A stretch of 64,000 bases of DNA, from the NCBI RefSeq assembly GCF_030272615.1, contig NC_081415.1, forward strand, positions 604,337,644 through 604,401,643, written 5' to 3'. This DNA is from Cryptomeria japonica. Taxonomy: Eukaryota; Streptophyta; Pinopsida; Cupressales; Cupressaceae. A model generated the notes under the pieces. The model ran no database searches and was not told where the DNA came from. It saw nothing but the letters and a program-made list of their open reading frames with translations. Each line of letters opens with the position of its first letter. The stretch's first letter is position 1. The position numbers were made by a program, and so were the translations under genes. Shown here in pieces: positions 1-11,061 of this stretch.

Positions 1-384
1 TCATGCTAATCTTGTCATCTCTCCAATTCTTCTATAAATTGGATGAATTTCTTCAATCTTGGCTAATAATGAGAATAATCCTTAATCAGGCTATCGAATC
101 TAAGCTTCTAGTACTCTTGATCAAAATCTCGTCTACTTGCTTTCAATTGTGTGTGCACTTGTAGGTGAGATCCACAACTATTTGGAGAGGAAAGAAGAAC
201 AATGGAGCCACATGGAAGGAGCATTCAAATCTGCTATTGGTTTGCATATGTCTTTGCTTTTGAATGCTTTTATGTCATGTCTCTATTGAGTGTTGTTTAG
301 GATAGATCATTGCAATGAATGCATTTGTGATTGAGCTATTATGTTTATCTTGTTTTGTGATGATTTCCTATTTCCTAACCTACA
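1..384 (+). repeat. G1 5' LTR, terminal part only
   Basis: This is the last 384 bases of the 5' LTR, ending ...CCTACA. The copy at 8168-8551 differs at five positions. A TATA-like TATAAATT lies at 33-40. The beginning of this LTR is left of the window, so its target-site duplication cannot be checked. Confidence 0.9.
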
Positions 385-2487
385 TTAATTGGTGAACCTA
401 ATGTGAACACTAACTATCTAACCCTCTAACTGTGTTTTGGAGTGCTTTCAAGTTGATTTTGTAGGCCAAAAACCCAAAAACAGGGTCATGCAGGGTATTC
501 TGGAGACTTCTGAGCCTGTGTAAGACAACTTGTGCCTATGTCAGACATTCTGCGCTTGTGTAGGGGACATTCTGCACTTGTGTTAGGCATTTTGTGCTTG
601 TGTCATGACTTCTGCACCTGTGTAAAGTCTAGAATAGAGGTAAAAAATGCAGTGTTTACTTGAAATTTGTTGTGTTTTTGCATTTTGTTTTCTGTGCTTT
701 GGATTTTTGTACTAATTATCTATGCAGAATCTTGGCATACGCATGGAAAAGACTACAAATCAAACTACTAACATGTGTTATGTAGAATCGATGGTCAAAG
801 ACAACAAATCAAACCTCTAACTTGGGTTTTGCAGGTTGCCTTGGAGAAACAACCAAACTTTTGTGTTTATGATTTTTAATTAGGCACTTAGTGATTTATA
901 AATAGGTTGGAATGAACATTTGTTTTCTTTGATTGTTAAGTATGACATTGGAGTAGGAGAGTATGCTCTCATCCTTCTTAGGGTGATCAGAAATCCAGAT
1001 CTTCGATACCATGCTTGTGTTGTTGATTGTGTGTCACATTTAGAGGGCCTGCCTTCCCGACCACTTTGCTTTTGCAAGCAAGTGATAATCATGAGAAGGG
1101 AATGACCCAAAGTGAGTACGGCTAGAATTCCTTGGCATTCTAACTCACTATAAAAAAATACCTGATGAGCAAAAGCTTTGAAGGAAGTGTTACGTGGGAA
1201 TTGCAGTTACTTGGGAAGTGATGACCCTTGAACTCTTTCTCATATCAACATCTAAGTAGGGCCTCTTGGTCTAAATCGTGCTTGCGCGACTACATTTTTT
1301 TGGTATCTTGATGGGCTTAATGTCTCAATCATGCTTGTGTGACATCAAGGAGTAATGCTTAACAGAAATCCTTACTAAACACTTTGTTTTTAGAGGCCAA
1401 AAACCCTTCTAGTTGCTTGAGAAGGACAAATTCGGATACTTGGAAGAGATACTAAATTCGCCATGGGGAGATTTCCATGGGGACTGATGCTTGGCTGCCC
1501 TGAGAAGTGAGTGCCATGGAGGGGAGCCCGTGGGGTCAAGCATCTATGTATTCTCCTTGAATCCCATAACAAGTCTACCTCTCAAGTACCTAATGTCTTT
1601 GCCTACCATAAGAAATGTGGAAATGAGCATGATTGTCTTCAGTCTAAGTTGCAATATCCTGTATTCTTTGCTTGTCAAAAGTTGAATTGCATCCCATTTC
1701 AAAGAGCAAAACAAATTGATCCAACATAAGATTAAACACAAGAGATATTCATCCAACAAAAGTTCAACAAGATTCGAAAAAGCACCTTCAAACATGGTTG
1801 TCAAACATTGTTCAAAATCTTGTCTCAACATTCATGTCACTTACATTTAAGTTCATCCTAGGTTGCATTTTGCAAAGTTCATTGTCAAGTACCAAGGTTA
1901 GGTTTCACCTAAGTCATACTCTTTTCAATAAGGGTTATCCATTTGCATATGTCCTCTTGCACTAAAGTCATACCATTGTCATTCATATCTGCATACCCTA
2001 GGTCTCTTCATTAAGCTTGGGTCATTATCATATCATATTAAGGTCACTTGCATATTAATTGTCCCTTTTGCGTATATTCTCAAAACTAGGTTTTTGTCAT
2101 ACTTGAGTAATCCAAATCTTTGATAAACCCTAAGTTATTGTTAGGAAGTCTAGACCTTATCAAACCTTTTGTCCTTTTGTCATTATTGTCATTTCGTCAA
2201 ACCTAGCTTAGTATCCAAGCATATAGGGGAGACATTGTCATCTTGTCCTTTGTCACTTAAGTCCTTTTGTCCTTTGAGGTCTAGATATCATTCCAATTTC
2301 CTAAGGGTCCCTCTCTTAGATTTGCATTCATAAGTTTGTCAAAATCTTCAAAAACAACCAAAAAAAACATAGGTTGCATTCTTGCCATAGATTGCATTCT
2401 CATTCATTTAGTTTGCATTTAGTTGCATATCATACATCATCCTTTTAAAATCAAAAATTCCAAAAATATTGCATTTGCATAAGTGAC
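385..2487 (+). other. G1 untranslated leader
   Basis: About 2.1 kb lie between the LTR and the first long ORF. Short frames exist, but none resembles a known domain. I see no convincing primer binding site immediately after the LTR. From about 505 to 622 there are five or six imperfect units of 20-22 bases, built on a 'TGYRCYTGTGT' core. From about 1850 to 2340 the sequence is rich in 'TTGTCAT' and 'CCTAGG'-like words without coding potential. A long leader is common in large plant Gypsy elements. Confidence 0.6.
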
Positions 2488-5328
2488 ATGTCTATTGAAA
2501 CAAGGTTCCAAGCACCAATGATGCAACAAAGTTTGACATATCAACCGAAAATGCAATCACAATCCTATCCAACCCAACAACAAAGCAACATTGGTCAAAC
2601 TTATCATGATGATGTAAATGTCCAAATACAAAAACTAGAGGAGAAACTAGCTCAAGAAAATGAGATTTTGGAACAAAGAGTGAAAAACATTGAGAAGAAT
2701 AGATCACAAATGTCCAAAATGTTTCAAAAACTTCCAAGTCGGAATCGAAATATTGAGCCAATTGATGTAAGGTCTCTTATCGAACGATCAGACATACCAG
2801 CTCTCCTCTCCCAAATAGAGATGATGAAACAATTTCAAGAAAAGAGACAACATCAATTTCAACATTATGTGCCTCCACAACAAGAACAAGAAGGTGTTTA
2901 CTATCAATCACATTTTCAACCATCACAACCAATGGTTCAACCAATTGTCCAACATATACAACCAATACAACCAATGGTCCAATTTCAACAATATGTCCAA
3001 CCAACTATACAATGTCAACAAATGGTTCAACCAATGGTGGAATATCAATGTCAACAACAACAACCAAACATTAAAAAACAAAGGTTGCAACACACACCAA
3101 CCAAAGTTTCAAACATGTCAGAACAATTGAACCAAGTCCAATATCAAAACATGACATCAAACCAAAAACAAGTTCAAATTCCAGATCCAATCATGTCAAA
3201 ACCTCGAAAGAAAGGTGGCTTTATTGCAATGATCTTAAGGAAATGACCAAGTGAGTTCTTTGAGGAAGATCAAAATGATACACTTATGTCTAGCAATGCC
3301 TCATCCCCTTGCAAACAAATTGACTCTCCAGTGGCATCTATCCCTACACCTCTAGAAGTTTCACAAGAACCTTCCATATTGTCCTCATCAAACAATACAC
3401 CCAAGGATACAATTATCCAAGAGCTATCCATAATTGATTGCAATGATAATCCAATTCATGATGCACATCCTTGTCATGTTTCATAAATACAAGACCCAAT
3501 GCCACCATGCACTTTATATCCATTACCTATTTTAGAGGACCCCATTCAAAGTCCCTCTTCCTTATGTTCAAGCATTGATTCCTTGCCAAAATCCATCACA
3601 AATGTTCAAAGTGCATTTCCTTCATGCCAAACCATTGATCCCTTGTCAGAATCCTCCATGCATATCAAAAGTCCAACCTCATGTCAAGAAGATAATTTAG
3701 AGCATGAAGAAATGAGTCCTAAAACATATCAAGATCAAGATCCTGAAACCTTATCATCCCATCCAATTGTTGAACAAGATCCCATTTCCCCAGACACTCA
3801 CGATGATTCCCCTATTCTTGTCCATCCTATCCAAAGTCCTATTGACACTCCATTCCTTGAGCAAGATCAAGATATCCTAGTTCATCCAATCCCAAATGAT
3901 CCCCTTCCATTTCATGAAAAAAATGTCCTTTCAAATCCCATTGACATTCCACTTCCTAAGAAAGATCAAGATATCCTTTCTATCCTTTCTGATGATCCCA
4001 TTAAAAGTCAAGAGCAAAGCAATTTTAAAGAGGAATCCAATGATCTTCCTCCTTGTCAAGATCAAAGTATCCTTCCAAGTTCATTTCCAACACAAGACCC
4101 TATCATTCCTTCAGATCCTCCACAAGATCCACTTGTTCCTCCATCTCCACATCCTAATCCAGCATATACACTCCAAGATCGCATTTCTTTTGATGATCCC
4201 ATTCCATCTCTTGAAGAGCCTGTCATTGAACCATGTCCACTACACAATCCTAATCCCCCTCATGATCCTAATCCCCATCATGATTCTAACGTGTCAGTGC
4301 AAGATGTTCATGAACCCTCGACATGCATAATGGGTTCTTCCACTTTGGTCCAAACCAATCCACTTCAAGATCTCATTATTTCTCGCATATCATATCCACC
4401 TCATAATAGACTTGCATCTTCTTCCCAAAGAAAAGAGTATCCTACAAGTCAAAATATTCATAAAGGCAAAGGAGTAGACCTTCATGAGAAAGAACGCCTT
4501 CATATCAAAGAATATACTAATGGTCATGGCTACAGGGCTCACACTCAAGGCGTTGGTATCCCTTCAAAGTCAAAATCCAAATGTCCACCTTCCCCATCAT
4601 CCCTTCCATCCATCTTAGGTCCTTATATCCCTTCATCCTTTATGCAACATCAGCAAAGGCACACATCCTTGAGTAAATTTCATGAATCCAAAAGAACTCC
4701 ATTTCATTCATATCCATCCATACATTCCTTTTCCCCTCCAAGCAATTTGGATGCCAAGTATAAAAGTCATAAGTCTAGAAATCCACATGTATTCAAGGAT
4801 CAACATGTCCAATATAATCGACATGTCAAAACAAAGAACAATATGATCTATAAAGAAAAAGAAATATCCAAAAGGCCACAAAGGCCCACTGAGCAAAATA
4901 AAGCAAAGTCAAAATATATATGGGTTCCTAAATCCCTTGTGCAAGCAATGCACTCCAAGGACTCACAAAAGCATGAAAAATCAAAAAACATGTGGATCCC
5001 TAAGAAGCTCCTTGAAGCACAAAAGGAAACATCCAACTCGGCATCCAAAGTTGCTATTCCTCCATCCAAATCTTCCAAGTCTATTCCTCCATCACCTTCT
5101 TCTTCCATTTTGGGCCCTTATGTCCCAAAATCCCTAGCTATTCCTCCATCCAAATCTCAATATCCAAAATATGTCTTTCCTCCATCAGTCCATCACCCCT
5201 CAAGGTGTGTGCCAATGTTGATCTTGCCTTCATTTCCTTCCACTAAAGCCCAATTCTCCCAATACCCCATCCATTATCCAATGCATATTTTCCATCCTTC
5301 GATCCCTTTGATCCAATCCTTTGCATAA
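2488..5328 (+). pseudogene. G1 single long ORF (gag-like N-terminus, Pro/Ser/Gln-rich), two in-frame stops
   Basis: Three open stretches (2488-3246, 3286-3486 and 3499-5328) are in the same frame. They are separated only by a TGA at 3244 and a TAA at 3484, so the ancestral protein was about 946 residues. The N-terminal 250 residues are Gln-rich, with a heptad-like coiled coil near residues 50-85 (QKLEEKLAQENEILEQRV). The remainder is low-complexity Pro/Ser/Asp/Gln, with repeated motifs: 'ILGPY(V/I)P' occurs twice, and 'WVPKSL' is echoed by 'WIPKKL'. No zinc knuckle, DSG protease or RT motif is visible. I take it as a gag-like structural protein of a non-autonomous Gypsy element; the function is not recognised. 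The start at 2488 is the first ATG of the open frame. Confidence 0.6.
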
Positions 5329-6991
5329 ATCCTTGCCTTAGTTTCATCTCATTTTCCATGTCCTTATCCTACCAACATCTGCGAGCATACTTTTAAAGGT
5401 CATGGTCCATTGTTTTTCAAGGCTACTATCCAAACAAAAAGACGCTTGAGTCCTTCTTCCATCCCCTATCATGTGTCCATCTTCTATTGAAAAAGTCAAA
5501 ATACAAAATACAAAAAAAGTAAAAAAAAAAAAAAAGTGAAAAAAGAAAAAGAAAAAGAAAAAAAGTAAAAGCAAAAATAATTCATCCACTGGTGAAAACC
5601 TGGCAAACAGGTGCCTTGGGCAAGTACCGTGATGAAAACCTGGCAAACAGGCGTCATGCGTAATCTATAAACTTCTTGCACCCCACACTTGGGGGTAGGT
5701 TTTATCCTATCATATCCTTTTTCCCTTCATTGTTCCATTATCCTATCGAACCCCTGTCATTACCCTTCATATCCTATTGTCCCTCATGTCCAGTTTCCCT
5801 TTCCACCTTTGATCTTGACAAGGCTGATGATCTTCATGAGCATCATGCATCTTGTTTGCAGCTTTCAGTCCATCATAGCTTTTGGTCATTTATCCATTTG
5901 CTTATTATAACCTTCCATCCATATTCCCTAGCTTATTGCAACTTTCTGTCACTATCCCGACCTTCAGTCCATGTCCCTTATCCATTCTTGGTCTTGCTTA
6001 TCCTATCCATATCTTATCACTATCCATACTCTTTTTCATTCCTTGATCTTGATCTGACATAAGGACGCAAAATTTAACATGGTTTCAAAAACCCCTTGAC
6101 ATGTCCATCATGCCATGTTCCTGCTTTACATTGTCATATCTAGTCTCTTGTCCCATCACGCCATAGCCCTTGAAAATTGCATTTGCATTGTCTCCATAAT
6201 CAATGGTCTTTGTCTTCCCTCTATCCACAAACATATTCAAGAAAGCCTATTTATCCATTTGTCATATTCCTTGCTTTGCTAGACACTGGGGGCAAAATCC
6301 ATAAACATTTAAAAATGTCCTAAAAAAAAATCCATAAACATTTAAAAATGTCCTGAAAAAATCTTCCAAAAACATTTAAAAATGTCCTGAAAAAAAAAAT
6401 TCAAAAAAAATTGAAAAATATCCTGAAAAAATCTCATAAAAATTGAAAAATGTCCTGAAATAATTCAAAAAAAAAAAAATTGCAAAAAAAATCTCAAAAA
6501 ACATTTTAAAAAGTCCTGAAAAAATCTTCAAGCAAAAAAAATCGAATAAAGTCTTGAAAAAAGCATCTAAAAAAACTGAAAAAAAAGAAAATCCCTAAAA
6601 ATCATAAAAAGTCCTGAACAAATGAACAAAAACATTTCAAAACATTAAAATCCAAAAACAAGCATTTTATAATAAAGGATCTCTTGGTGCATAGACAGAT
6701 CACTGAGCATCCATCCAATGCCTCGCAATCAATCGAACATTGTGCTTTATTGAAATCATGCTTAAACAGATGAACTTTTTACTCAAACCAAACATTCAAA
6801 CTAATCCAAATTGTCATATCAATCGAACGTTACCTCAAAATCATTTGTCCTTGTCTCTACTATCATGGGTCTTATACAGGGTGTGGTATACTCGAAACCA
6901 GATGCATATGTCATTGTCATTATCTGGGGCATTTTCATTATTGTTCTTTGAAACAACGCTTAAAATCGCATTGTCTCAAAGAGGGGCAAAA
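5329..6991 (+). other. G1 3' noncoding region with polypurine tract
   Basis: No coding domain is visible. An almost pure A/G tract lies at 5509-5570. The phrase 'GAAAACCTGGCAAACAGG' occurs twice, at about 5594 and 5633. From 6299 there is an A-rich minisatellite. The segment ends with a purine run (about 6978-6991) directly before the LTR start TGTAGACACC, as expected for the plus-strand primer of reverse transcription. Confidence 0.6.
6299..6620 (+). repeat. A-rich minisatellite in G1
   Basis: Imperfect units of roughly 30 bases contain the core 'AAAAATGTCCTGAAAAAA' and become more degenerate to the right. The unit is strongly strand-asymmetric (A on the + strand). Confidence 0.75.
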
Positions 6992-8551
6992 TGTAGACAC
7001 CTAAAAATGGTCAACGCTTGTGGAGTCATACTTTAACATTTGCGTATTGCCTCATTTTAGGTTTTTGCATCGCATTAACATTTCTCCTATGATTCGTACC
7101 TGGTTTTTATCATTTGCGAGCATCGAGTCATTCTTCTACATTCTTCATTTGTCTCACTTTCGAATTTGGTCTTGTCGACAACACTATCCAATCATGATTT
7201 TGATCGATTTTATCCTATCGCATCAATGTGCATGCTAATTTGTTATCATTTTGGACATCGTCAATCCTAATTAGGGTTTTGTCCTCTTATTAATCTTATC
7301 ATCAATCTTATCATTTTGGACATCGTCAATCCTAATTAGGGTTTTGTCCTCTTATCGATTTGTCATCAATCTTTATTATTTTCAATCTTGTCATTTTGCG
7401 ATCGATTTGTCATCGGTTGTTGTCATGTTCGATCTTGTCATTTTGTGATCGATTTGTCATCGATCGTGGTCATTTTTAATCTTGTCATCTTGCAATCTAT
7501 TTATCATCAATCCTTGTCCTCTTGTCAATTTTGTCATTTTGCGATCATTTCACTATCGATCATTGTCTGTTTCAATTATGTCAATTTGTCATTGTTCCTC
7601 GTTAATTGGTGCATTTATCAATCAAATAATTTATCACATTGGTCCTTTGTTAAATCAAAATCATGATCGACAGTAATTATCTTTAATCAAGACCTAATTG
7701 TCATTCTCACATTGCTAATTCACCTTCTAGGGTTTTATGATTTAATCATTTAACCTTGTGTGTCATTTCTTCCTTTAGGATTAATAAATTGTTATTTATC
7801 CTAAGTATTCTCATTGCAATTAAATGTTCATTTAATTGGCTAATTATTCCTCTTTGTGAATTAATTAATAAATGACAAATTATTAATTAATTTACCTAAT
7901 TTCTAATTTCCATCAAATTTCCTAATTTCTTAATTCCTCATTTTCAATTTTCTAATTTTCTAATTTCCTAATTTCAATTTTCCTCCTATTTCTCTCCTAA
8001 ATTCATGGAAATGACATGTCAATTTGTCATAAATTTGTCATAATTGACAATCAATCAATCTTTGCATAGAAATTTGTCATAAATTGTCATAAATCCTTGC
8101 ATAGCAATTTGTCATAGACATGTCATAATTTTGCTATTCTTGATTTGAATTTCCATTCGAATCACTATCATGCTAATCTTGTCATCTCTCCAATTCTTCT
8201 ATAAATTGGATGAATTTCTTCAATCTTGGCTAATAATGAGAATAATCCTTAATCAGGCTATCGAATACAAGCTTCTAGTACTCTTGATCAAAATCTTGTC
8301 TACTTGCTTTCAATTGTGTGTGCACTTGTAGGTGAGATCCACAACTATTTGGAGAGGAAAGAAGAACAATGGAGCCGCATGGAAGGAGCATTCAAATCTG
8401 CTATTGGTTTGCATATGTCTTTTCTTTTGAATGCTTTTATGTCATGTCTCTATTGAGTGTTGTTTAGGATAGATCATTGCAATGAATGCATTTGTGATTG
8501 AGCTATTATGTTTATCTTGTTTTGTGATGATTTCCTATTTCCTAACCTACA
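6992..8551 (+). repeat. G1 3' LTR (complete)
   Basis: This LTR is 1560 bases, from TGTAGACACC to CCTACA. It contains a 65-base tandem duplication (about 7243-7372), repeated words of the type 'TCGATTTGTCATCRATC' at 7250-7570, and a TATA-like box near 8200. The adjacent ATACC (8552-8556) is the expected 3' target-site duplication; the 5' copy is outside the window. Confidence 0.88.
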
Positions 8552-8781
8552 ATACCAATGATTAATTCATTAAGATAAGATGTCCACATGATGTCTTCGA
8601 TATTACCAAGTGTCTTCCATATCATTTCAAGTGTCGGTGATCATTATATCATGTCGGTGAACCATATACCAGTAACTATGGAATAGTTACTTGCTTGTCG
8701 GTGAATGCTGCTAGATCTCCAAAGTGCTAGTGTTTTAGTAGGTGTTGACATCAATGAAAAAACCATACCAAAATACCAACG
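8552..8781 (-). repeat. A 3' LTR, first 230 bases only
   Basis: Read on the minus strand, it begins CGTTGGTATTTTGG, a one-base variant of the TGTTGGTATTTTGG start seen in E. The rest of the LTR was displaced leftward by G1 and lies outside the window. Confidence 0.85.
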
Positions 8782-9156
8782 ATCTCCCCCTTTTGCATTG
8801 ATGGCAACACAAGATGGAAAAACCATCAAAGTGCCAAAATAGAAATGCCAAAAACCAACAATCTCCAGAAAGATCATAACTAGAATATAGAGAGTAATAG
8901 TCTCTCCCAACAACAATCTCTCCCCCTAGGAGCAACATGTGTTTTCCAAAGTTCCTCAAAAGATAATGTGTTTTTCCATAGATATCTCTCCCTCTTTGAC
9001 ATCAAATTCCAAAGTTATAATAAAACGAAGTTCATATACAAAATACCAATCAATTTAATATACCAACTACTCCCCCTGAGAAGTAGCTTCCTCATCAAAG
9101 ACCAGAGTAAAAGATTTGTCTTTTAATTCTGCCAGTTGATGACAATCATCAACTGT
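8782..9156 (-). promoter_or_regulatory. A 3' noncoding region with multiple polypurine tracts
   Basis: On the minus strand there are several G-rich purine tracts (near 9070, 8990, 8925 and 8782-8795) between the end of pol and the 3' LTR. The last one abuts the LTR and is the likely plus-strand primer. The same multi-tract layout is seen in B, C, D, E, G and I1. Confidence 0.65.
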
Positions 9157-10855
9157 CTAAGTCTCTACCGGTGGTGGTATGACTCCAAGATGATCTCTAA
9201 GATATTCAAAAGTCTCCTTAGGCAAAGGTTTTGTGAAAATATCTGCAAGTTGTTCTTTAGTATTTACATAAACCAGTTTTATCTCCTTTTCTTCAACTTT
9301 TTCCCTTAGAAAATTCAGTTTGATAGAAACATGTTTTGTTTTAGAATGTAGTACTAGATTCTTAGATATATCAATTGCTATAGTGTTATCACAATATATG
9401 GTAATAGGTTCCTTGCATTTTACCTTTATGTCTTTCACATTTTCTTAAGCCATAGTACCTGTGTACAGTTAGTTGCTGCTGCAATATATTCTAATTTTGC
9501 TGTTGATAAAGATGTACAACTCTGTTTCTTACTCAACCAAGAAACTAGTCTGTTTCCAAGAAAGAATGCTCCGCTGGTGGTGCTTTTTCTATCATCTACA
9601 TCTCCTGCCCAATTTGCATCTATGTATGCACATAATTCAAAGTTTTCATCTCTAGGATACCATAATCCAAGATTTATAGTAGCTTGTAAGTATTGGAAAA
9701 TCCTTTTTACTGTTGATTCATGATTTTATCTAGGATTACTTTGGAATCTGGAAACAATACATAATACATTCATAATATCAGGTCTAATTTATGTCAAATA
9801 CAGTAAACCTCCTATCATAGATTTGTATCTAGTTGGATTAACAGGTGTAGATTCATCCCTTTGAGATAGTTTTTCATTTTTAGTCATAGGTGTGCTTACT
9901 GGTTTAGAGTACTCCATCCCAAATTTCTTTAGTAACTCTTTCAAGTATTTGGATTGACTCAAGAATATACCTTTATTAGTCTATGAAATCTGTAATCCTA
10001 AAAAGAATTTTATTTCTCCAATCATAGACATTTCAAATTATTGCTGCATTTTAGTAGAAAATTCCTTACATAAACCATCTTCTCCTCCAAAGATTATATC
10101 ATCAACAAATACTTCTATAATCAAGATGTCATCATTAGTTATCTTGTAATACAAATTGTTGTCTGCATTTCCTTTAGTAAAACCAATCTTTAAAAGATAC
10201 TTATCTAATCTTGCATACCAAGCTCTTGGAGCTTGTTTTAATCCATATAGAGATTTTATTAACCTGCAAACCATATCATTGTCCTCTGTCAAAGAAAATC
10301 CACTAGGTTGTTCAATGTATACTTCCTCTTCAAGATCTCCATTCAAAAATGCACATTTAATATCCATTTGATAAACTTTGTAGTTCTTGTGTGCTACAAA
10401 AGCCAAGAATAATCTGACTACCTCAATTCTAGCTACTAGTGCAAAGGTTTCATTGTAATCAACTCCTTCTTTCTAAGAATATCCCTTACACACTAGTCTT
10501 GCTTTATTTCTGACAACCTTACCATCTTCATTAAGTTTGTTTCTGAATACCCATTTGGTTCCAATTACATTTTTATCTTTAGGCCGGGGAACTAACGTCC
10601 AAGTGTTTTTTTTTCAATTTGTTCTAATTCATCTTCCATAGCTTTAATCCAAAATTTATCTTCACATGCCTCATTAACAAATGATGGTTCAATTTGAGAA
10701 ATAAGACATACCTCTTCATTTGCCAATCTTCCTCTTGTCATAACTCCTTTAAATTTATTTCCAATTATCTGATCTTTGGAATGATTCAATCTTACATACT
10801 AGGGTGTCTTTGTTTGTTGTTGTTATTCAATTATTGTGAAATTCTCGGATGGTAC
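9157..10855 (-). pseudogene. A pol relic: reverse transcriptase and RNase H
   Basis: Minus-strand fragments align in order with copia pol. The RT N-terminal region is at 10789-10592. The RT core, with WYARLDK and the catalytic FVDDIIFGG, is at 10406-10038. The RNase H end, with IDISKNLVLHSKTKHV and LADIFTKPLPKETF, is at 9438-9157. A frameshift lies at the expanded T/A run near 10605, and several stops occur, for example between 10036 and 9440. The copy cannot encode a working polymerase. Its closest relative in the window is element E. Confidence 0.85.
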
Positions 10856-11008
10856 CGGTGGATTTAGTGCAGTAGTGTAACCTTTCTTTGTAACTTCACA
10901 GATGTCTTTACCAATGCAATTTAGATGTGTCTCCATTTTTATCTTCCATATGCCATAGTTGGTTCCATCAAGTTTAGGACTGTCCTTCCTAAAATAATTA
11001 GTAGACAT
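10856..11008 (-). pseudogene. A gag N-terminus fused in frame to the RT region
   Basis: Translation from 11008 gives a copia gag N-terminus with the typical 'LDGTNYGIWKIKMETHL' segment. After about 50 residues it passes, near 10855, straight into sequence that matches the linker before RT in E. The join keeps the reading frame: 11008 and the RT stretch starting at 10789 are in the same phase. The rest of gag, protease and all of integrase are therefore missing through one internal deletion. A TAA at 10823-10825 now follows shortly after the junction. Confidence 0.75.
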
Positions 11009-11043
11009 TGGATCTCCTCAAGCTGTTAAACTTCTGCAAAAGA

Positions 11044-11061
11044 GGACTAGGCTCTGATACC
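11044..11061 (-). promoter_or_regulatory. A primer binding site, cut by B
   Basis: Minus-strand GGTATCAGAGCC here matches the 3' end of plant initiator-methionine tRNA. The first bases of the site, ATTG plus a copy of GGTAT with one mismatch, are on the far side of B at 25685-25692. B therefore landed in the primer site and made it non-functional. Confidence 0.8.

Larger units (their letters stand above)
1..8551 (+). mobile_element. G1: Ty3/Gypsy-type non-autonomous LTR retrotransposon (5' end outside window)
   Basis: The first 384 bases recur at 8168-8551 with only five substitutions by eye. These are the ends of two direct LTRs enclosing about 6.6 kb. The 3' LTR starts TGTAGACACC after a purine tract and ends CCTACA, so it has TG...CA ends; that start is common among plant Gypsy LTRs. 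The interior has one long interrupted ORF but no recognisable protease, reverse transcriptase, RNase H or integrase, so the element is non-autonomous and would need enzymes in trans. It sits inside the 3' LTR of element A: the sequence from 8552 continues A's LTR, as shown by the uninterrupted copy at about 26515. It is probably the youngest insertion here. Confidence 0.85.

Noticed and set aside
5509-5681. Phe-rich hydrophobic ORFs on the minus strand
   Set aside because: They come from the A/G-rich tract read on the other strand; no membrane-protein gene is supported.
5676-6062. 128-residue ORF after the G1 long ORF
   Set aside because: Low-complexity Tyr/Pro/Ser/Leu composition, no domain, and a position in the 3' noncoding part of G1.
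7388-7676. Cys/Ser-rich ORFs in the G1 LTR
   Set aside because: They reflect TTGTCAT-type LTR repeats, not a gene.
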